Below, piece by piece: positions 50,261 to 64,000 of a stretch of DNA of 64,000 nucleotides (its first letter is position 1; the number at the start of each line of letters is the position of its first letter). The notes beneath the pieces are model-generated. The model made no database searches. It was not told the DNA's origin and was given only the letters and a program-made list of their open reading frames with translations. A program made the translations under genes and the position numbers. The stretch is from Echinococcus granulosus (Eukaryota > Platyhelminthes > Cestoda > Cyclophyllidea > Taeniidae): the NCBI RefSeq assembly GCF_000524195.1, contig NW_020170389.1, forward strand, positions 754,964 to 818,963, written 5' to 3'.

Positions 50261-53204
50261 ATTATATGCGATCCAAGCATGAGGTTGATTAATTGGTATA
50301 TAATCGTTCAGTTTGATTTATCTCCGGAGAAAAGGAAAAGGTAATGGAAGGAAAAATGCACCTCTTCAACACAATGACTCTCAACATTTGATCGAAACAC
50401 TTCTTAAAATCAAAGCAACACGAAACAGTGGTAAGATTATGAATACAGGAGCCATTCTTATAAATCATGCAAAATCAGCCTCCAGATATTCAGATTAATA
50501 CATTAGGCCGATTTTGAGTTTTTTTGGCCAAAAATGCGCATACACCATGAGGAACAAAGCAAAACTAAACTTAGGCAACTACTATGCGGATAAAAATTTT
50601 TACCTTATGAAAAGCTGCAATTAGTTTTAATAAGTCTTAACTCACAATCTTCCAACTAGAGCTGAAAGCTAAAAATATGCCATGACACTTACTTTAACAA
50701 ACTATTGGTCGGAAATCCTACAATCCTTTAGTATTTTGCTTTTGCATTAATTCTACATAAAGCATATCTTATTTCTTGTACTATGTGCCATATTTTTCAG
50801 CGTTCTGGCCACTCAAGCTTTACACACTCATTTTTATCACCATACATGTCGCTTGACTCGTAAATTAAGCGTGCCTAAAAGAGTGAGAATAGCCATTCCT
50901 ATTCAGAGTATCATGTTCACGCAATCGTAAGTGTCAAATAAACAATTTTAGTTGCGACTATGTTGATCACTCGCCAACAAAATATGATATGATTGCGATA
51001 TATGCTTGCGAACGATATTAATTTTCTTTGAGTGCTTTCATTTTCACACTCTTGTTTAGTGCTGTACACAATCCAAACTATCTGCTAGTGTAATATGATG
51101 ACTGCGCTTTACCTTCTAGGAAGAATTCCATTTAAGCAACTGTGTCATTTTAAAATATTATACGTCAAGTGAAAATTCTTTGCACCAAATATATGCATTA
51201 TGGAATACGGATATTATTTTGTCTTAGCCAAGATCTCCAAAAACTTATAGCCATTTGAAGTGTTAAACTTTTCTGCTTCTGCTTTTAAATAACTAATATT
51301 TTGGTAAAGATTGGCCAGTTAATGCCTTGAATTGTCAGAATGGGTCCTGCTTTTTCTTATTTCTCTACTCTATCACCTAAAAACCATTCTTAAAGGTCAA
51401 GGTGCAACAAACTAAGAAGCTCATCTCAGAGCGACTTCAAACAAATGGGATTTTGACTTAAAAAGCGTGATTAAACTTACATGATTTTGCTTTGTTGTTT
51501 AAGGTCATCCCCGAAATTCAAGCTTCGTAGAAAGTAGATAAAATGAAGACAACCTCGATCCTCTACAGATTTAAAATGTGGCGGTGAATAAAGTTTATGT
51601 TTTCACACAGTAGGATATTTACATTAATTCATGAAAATTTAAAGGATTAACTTCAAGGTAACAGTCATTTATGGTGTTACACTGCTGACAGTTTTTTTAT
51701 ATTATTCAAGGGATGTTATTGCGCCATCTACGTTAAAGCCCTGCAGAAATTAGAGTGATTCTGTAAACATCCGTAAATTATAAAAACAAGCATAAATTCA
51801 CAAAAACGCATTTATCGAAAGCTCGAGCGAGCGGATGTAAAATTGTGATCCAAATGCACTACGAAACCCACAGCAAATCAAGTTTACACCAAACGATTTC
51901 AATTAAACTCTTTTAATGAGGAGGACACAAAACCAAGAAAGATATCCAATATAAACTGGGATTATGACTGGTTTTACATTAAATATGATGCTAAGCTATA
52001 AATTCCTTATTTATTCGTACAACTTCTCTTGCTAAGAACCCAGATATAGAATTTTCCTCAAATTATATCATTGCGTTTTGGAAACGACTTACCGGTTAAG
52101 TACTTCCTTGATCACCGAGGCACGTGATGGTCATGTAAAGAACCAAAGTGAGACAAGCTTTATGGCCAAAAGACCACTTAAGATAACTTTGTAAGTTCTG
52201 TATGCAGCTAAAATATTCGCATGTTCATAACTCTTGAATGTCAGCGAACATTAAGCTTCCGGCTACAACGGACTGGTAATGGCTAATCAAAATCAATGTA
52301 CCTGTGGATTACAGATAGTCTCTGTCAAGATTTATACAACCTATTTGTAACAGGAATTCTGTCGAAAAAACAACGCTTCATGAAGGTTAGGAAAACAAAA
52401 ATAAGCATATATTAAAAATTGGAGCGTAACGATATGGATAAGTTCTATGAAATGCAAGAATACTAACCGCGTCATCCCGCTTATACGCAGATTAAATAAT
52501 TTATAATCCGTAGAACAGTTTTTAGATAATGGTGAGAGCCAGTCATTTTTAGTGGCAAATTTAACCTCTGCAATGGTCGAATTTTCATGTTGCAATTTTT
52601 AACTCTCTGTCCTGTTTGACCCTTTCATTTAGTTGGATTTACCACATAATATCGTATTTCCACCTTAACAGTCAAACATCCATCATAACCTGATTTCCAA
52701 AGGTTTAACAAGGGTGGACAGCAGCGTCGAAAGGTATTCTTTGGTATTGTTGCATTTAAAAGAGTTGTGCATTTGGCAGGGTAATCAAAAACATTGACAG
52801 AGTGTAGTTATCAAGAGGATCAGGTTGATGGAATTGAGGAGCCAAAGGTGGTGGTAGGGGCAGTGGTCAAGTCGGTGGACATATACAATCGTGTTGGGCA
52901 GGGGACTTGGGAGAAGAAGCATCACTCATTATGAATTTGTCCAGATACGTTTTGAGTGTGCGATTTTGTCTTGCATGCTGAGTAGTAAGGTGACGGTGAG
53001 AGTGGTGACTAGATTGATAATGAGACGGAATTGAATAAATGCTATAAAAGCGGTGTCTATTTTATGTTGAGACTAGCAAGAAAAAGTTGATATATTTTCA
53101 TACTCAAGCGAGAAACTAGAACCTCGTGTGCACAAGGTGATGCACAAACGCACGTCCTGGGTTCTTTTTGGTTGAACGAAGGAAGGAAAAGGAAGTAAAG
53201 GCTA

Positions 53205-61286
<8,082 letters not shown>

Positions 61287-61309
61287 TTCAAGTCCTTGAC
61301 CAATCGACT

Positions 61310-61720
61310 TTTGTGCACGCGCGTGACTTGTGTGCGCGTCTTCTTTTAATTGCTGCGGCAATAACAATAACACCAAACACACGCACCACATACAGGCATT
61401 TTTTATTGAGAGCGAGGAAGAGAGGAAGGTACTAGGTGCGTGAAGAGAAAGGCCGGTTGTAAATGCTCTGGGTGTGTGTTTTAGCCGGACGTTGTAGCGT
61501 AAGTGCGCACGTACAAATAGGCGGCAGAAGAGAGAGAGACACGGCAGGGGAACAAGGTGACTAGAATTGTGAATGCGAGAGGTAGCGCACTCGACCAAAG
61601 GGGTGATGTGTGCGCATTTGCGCGCGCCGGTGGCAAACTTTGTCACGCGCATACAGGCATGCCTAAGTGCGTATGTTTGTGCGTGCACACGTGTGTGAAG
61701 TTAACGTCTATGCAAGATAG
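61310..61720. repeat. Purine/pyrimidine island at the 5' end of the Hox gene
   Basis: Directly upstream of the preferred Hox start codons lie GCGCGCGTGAC, CACACGCACC, GAGAGAGAGA and GCGTGCACACGTGTGTG blocks. The in-frame extension of the Hox frame through this island to 61688 is probably 5' untranslated or promoter sequence. It is the densest GC-rich block of the flank, so the promoter may lie here. Confidence 0.55.
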
Positions 61721-64000
61721 CCATTCGTCACAAGCCCTGACGAATCAAAAGCACGCGCAACTAAGTGGTCTGTCCTCGTTAAAGCACTGTTATTGGTTTA
61801 CGCACAATGTCGCCTGTCGTGCGGCAGCCAATGAGAAAGCAACTGCGCAACTGAATTTCTCAACATTTCTCTTACTCAGGCTTGATCATTTTTATTATTG
61901 TATCAGCTGACTGAGCATCTTTCTGTGACTGTATAGTAGATTAATTATGACTTGGGTTCTATGCACAGTCATTAGACATGATAATTAATGTGACTGTGTG
62001 CATGTGCAAGAAATTTCGACCTAAGTGCGGTCATCAAATTTATGACCTATGTCTAGTCACATTAATAGGACGTTAAAGCCTTCAGCTGCCATCCATTAAT
62101 ATGGTAATCAGGTCGGCTTAAGATGTTGCACTTTTCTTACAAGGCAAGTCAGCTTGTGCAATCATTAGCAAATATCGTTATCCTATCACAAATTTTGAAT
62201 TTTCACACAAAGTTATTCATAAATGAAAGGTAGGTAGATATTTTTGTGTTAATACATACACACCAATACCCATACAAATATGCCGATTTGCATATTTTGA
62301 GATCAAAAGCATTGGAATCAATATTTTGATTGGGTAGGAACTGGGGTCCCTGACCCTTTATGGTTTACGATGATGCAGGCTTAACATAAATTTGTAATTT
62401 CCCTTTTTAATTAAGGGTGAAGTTGCTAGTCTACGAAACATGCATTAAAAAGATGCGCTTATTCAAATTTGAAGTTTTTGGAATTTTGTTTACGTACTAA
62501 TAGTCCTGTGTAAACTGATTTCTGGTAAGCCTACACATCGTAAAAACACTTCTTTTGGGTAGTTTTTGAAATGGAAGAGCTTGCACGCAATCCTCAGTTG
62601 ACATATAAGAAAAAAACATTTAGACTATGCTTACTGTTAGTTGGGGCTATAGAGGCGCACATACGCATGCGCACAAAATTGTCTCTTCTCTCGACTGATG
62701 GTATAATTAACCATTCGATTGAGTTAGCAGTGGCCGGAGTTAAGGTACAAATTATAATAAACACTCAATAAGCCAAAATTTAATTCTTATGCTCTGCGTT
62801 TGCCCTCTGTCTTTTCAGCTATCATAAACTCACTAGGCCAACATTATGCGTTGCAGGTAACAAACCTGGTCTTGGAATTAAAATCCTTCATGCAAACTCC
62901 GTGAATAGTGTGTGTAAGTAAAGTGTTTCCTTTTTGAGACAATTCTTTGACGAAAATATTTACTTTTAAACAGTTATCAATTGATAAAAGACATAGGTAC
63001 CAAAATGAGACGAATTTAGCTCCATGGCATGCCATTTAGGAGGCGACTGGGACACAGTCGTAGATAGTGTGTGGCCAAATGTGTGTGCACAAGACGTCCA
63101 TTAGGCTCCTCTAATTTATAGCTAGTCTCGGTATTCGTAGGAGCATCGTAATAAATAGTTCCATAACCGTAGAGGAGCGTTGGTGCTGTTTCGCTTACCC
63201 GATTTTTCTCTCAGCTTTAAGTATTAATCGTTTTCTATTTTTGCACCCAAGGTAAGCTTTGAATCCGTGTGTCGGTCAATTATCAAGAGTGAAAGGATTA
63301 ATCCAATTTTTCAACAAAGAATCAGCATTTTTTGAAAACCCTTATTGCACTTTTTTCCATCATAGAATCTCACCTGGGCCAGAAAATTTTTAGCAAACAT
63401 AACCAATAGTTCACAGGACCCTTTAAGCATTGCCTGGAATGATCCAATCAATTATCATGCATAAATTTTTCGTATGCTTTATATGACCAGGTCATTATAG
63501 CCTATTTAAAGTGTCAAAAGATCAGTTTTACATAAAAGATGGTTGAATAACCTTTAATACTAATGTATCTTACGTCTACCATATGTGTATCACTTGATGT
63601 CTGGATTTCTGGCGCATACCCAACACACAAAAGTGAGCGTAGATTAAACAATCCCGATTGGATAAGATATCAAATTATCCTGCATGCTGCGAGCAAATAA
63701 GGTGTCGATTTCCCTTCAGCTAATTTTTTTTCAGTTGCAGTGTCCTTTACCATCTCGTGCATAGAACGGCCTAGTGGTGCCTTGCAACATTTGGCCTATC
63801 ATAACTAAATCATGAAAGTCAGAAGCCCTTGAATTTAGTAAACAGAGATGAGGACTTGGAGATTAAGGAAATAGAAGTAATCAAGGATGGTACTTTAGTG
63901 CAAAAGTGGTTAATGAGTAAAATGGTGATAACTAATGCTTTACAATGGGTTTATTTCCTTTCTGAATATTTCAACTGGTTTTACATCTAGACATACTCAC
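61721..64000. other. Upstream flank of the Hox gene, no gene recognised
   Basis: AT-rich sequence holding the inverted-repeat cluster near 62.0 kb and short CA/TG blocks near 62.66 and 63.07 kb. Open frames are at most about 66 codons without domains. Confidence 0.55.
61924..62066. repeat. Nested inverted-repeat cluster upstream of the Hox gene
   Basis: ATTAATGTGACT (61984-61995) and its exact reverse complement AGTCACATTAAT (62055-62066) flank 59 bases. TGTGACT also occurs at 61924-61930, and its near complement CACAGTCA at 61964-61971. GACCTAAGTGCGGTCA (62018-62033) and GACCTATGTCTAGTCA (62044-62059) agree at 12 of 16 positions. The function is unknown. Confidence 0.7.

Larger units (their letters stand above)
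34774..53204. other. 18.4 kb gene-poor region between the MAGUK and the Hox gene
   Basis: No multi-exon gene or transposon protein is recognised. The stretch is AT-rich with changing strand bias: T-rich on plus around 37-40 kb, A-rich around 40.3-42.8 kb and 50-53 kb. It contains purine/pyrimidine islands near 42.86-43.25, 47.2-47.55 and 50.1-50.26 kb, plus two orphan open frames listed separately. Such space next to a Hox gene may hold distal regulatory elements, which is inference only. Confidence 0.5.

Noticed and set aside
61287..61688. N-terminal extension of the Hox frame to 61688
   Set aside because: The added part is translated CA/GC-rich repeat sequence with Cys/His runs unlike a Hox N terminus. 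ATG at 61286 or 61277 begins the plausible protein.

Overview
This is a eukaryotic window (introns, split reading frames, AT-rich, a few microsatellites). It most likely comes from a spiralian animal, and I favour a flatworm, possibly a tapeworm. The reasons are a Hox gene with a Lox5-type flank after the homeodomain (a lophotrochozoan marker), divergent but recognisable animal signalling and scaffold proteins, introns from 66 bp to about 5 kb, and large gene-poor stretches. The species is not identifiable by reading alone.

Three multi-exon genes can be assembled with consistent splice phases. (1) Plus strand, 9049-19930: a protein of about 1335 residues with a long low-complexity N-terminal exon and a RUN domain of the RUSC (iporin/NESCA) type. 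I see no SH3 domain at its end. (2) Plus strand, 24852-34773: a membrane-associated guanylate kinase (MAGUK) of the p55/MPP family, with L27-L27-PDZ-SH3-GK in order over eleven exons, closest in my reading to MPP3/MPP7. It has an unusual C-terminal tail of about 190 residues. (3) Minus strand, 61286-53205: a Hox gene of four exons with a YPWM hexapeptide and a complete homeodomain cut by two introns. It is best called Lox5 (the ftz/Hox6-like class).

Layout: 1-8.95 kb has no supportable gene, 9.0-19.9 kb is the RUN gene, 19.9-24.8 kb is a spacer, 24.85-34.8 kb is the MAGUK, 34.8-53.2 kb is an 18 kb gene-poor stretch, 53.2-61.3 kb is the Hox gene, and 61.3-64 kb is its upstream flank. The three genes have no obvious functional link. 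The RUN protein and the MAGUK are cytoplasmic adaptors (vesicle/cytoskeleton transport and cell polarity or junctions). The Hox protein is a nuclear patterning factor. No second Hox gene is visible, so the Hox gene is isolated at this scale.

The Hox half of the window is marked by recurring islands of alternating purine/pyrimidine sequence (CA/TG and CGCG mixtures) in AT-rich DNA, and by a nested inverted-repeat cluster about 640-780 bp upstream of the Hox start codon. Coordinates of exons come from reading frames, splice consensus and phase agreement, without transcript data.
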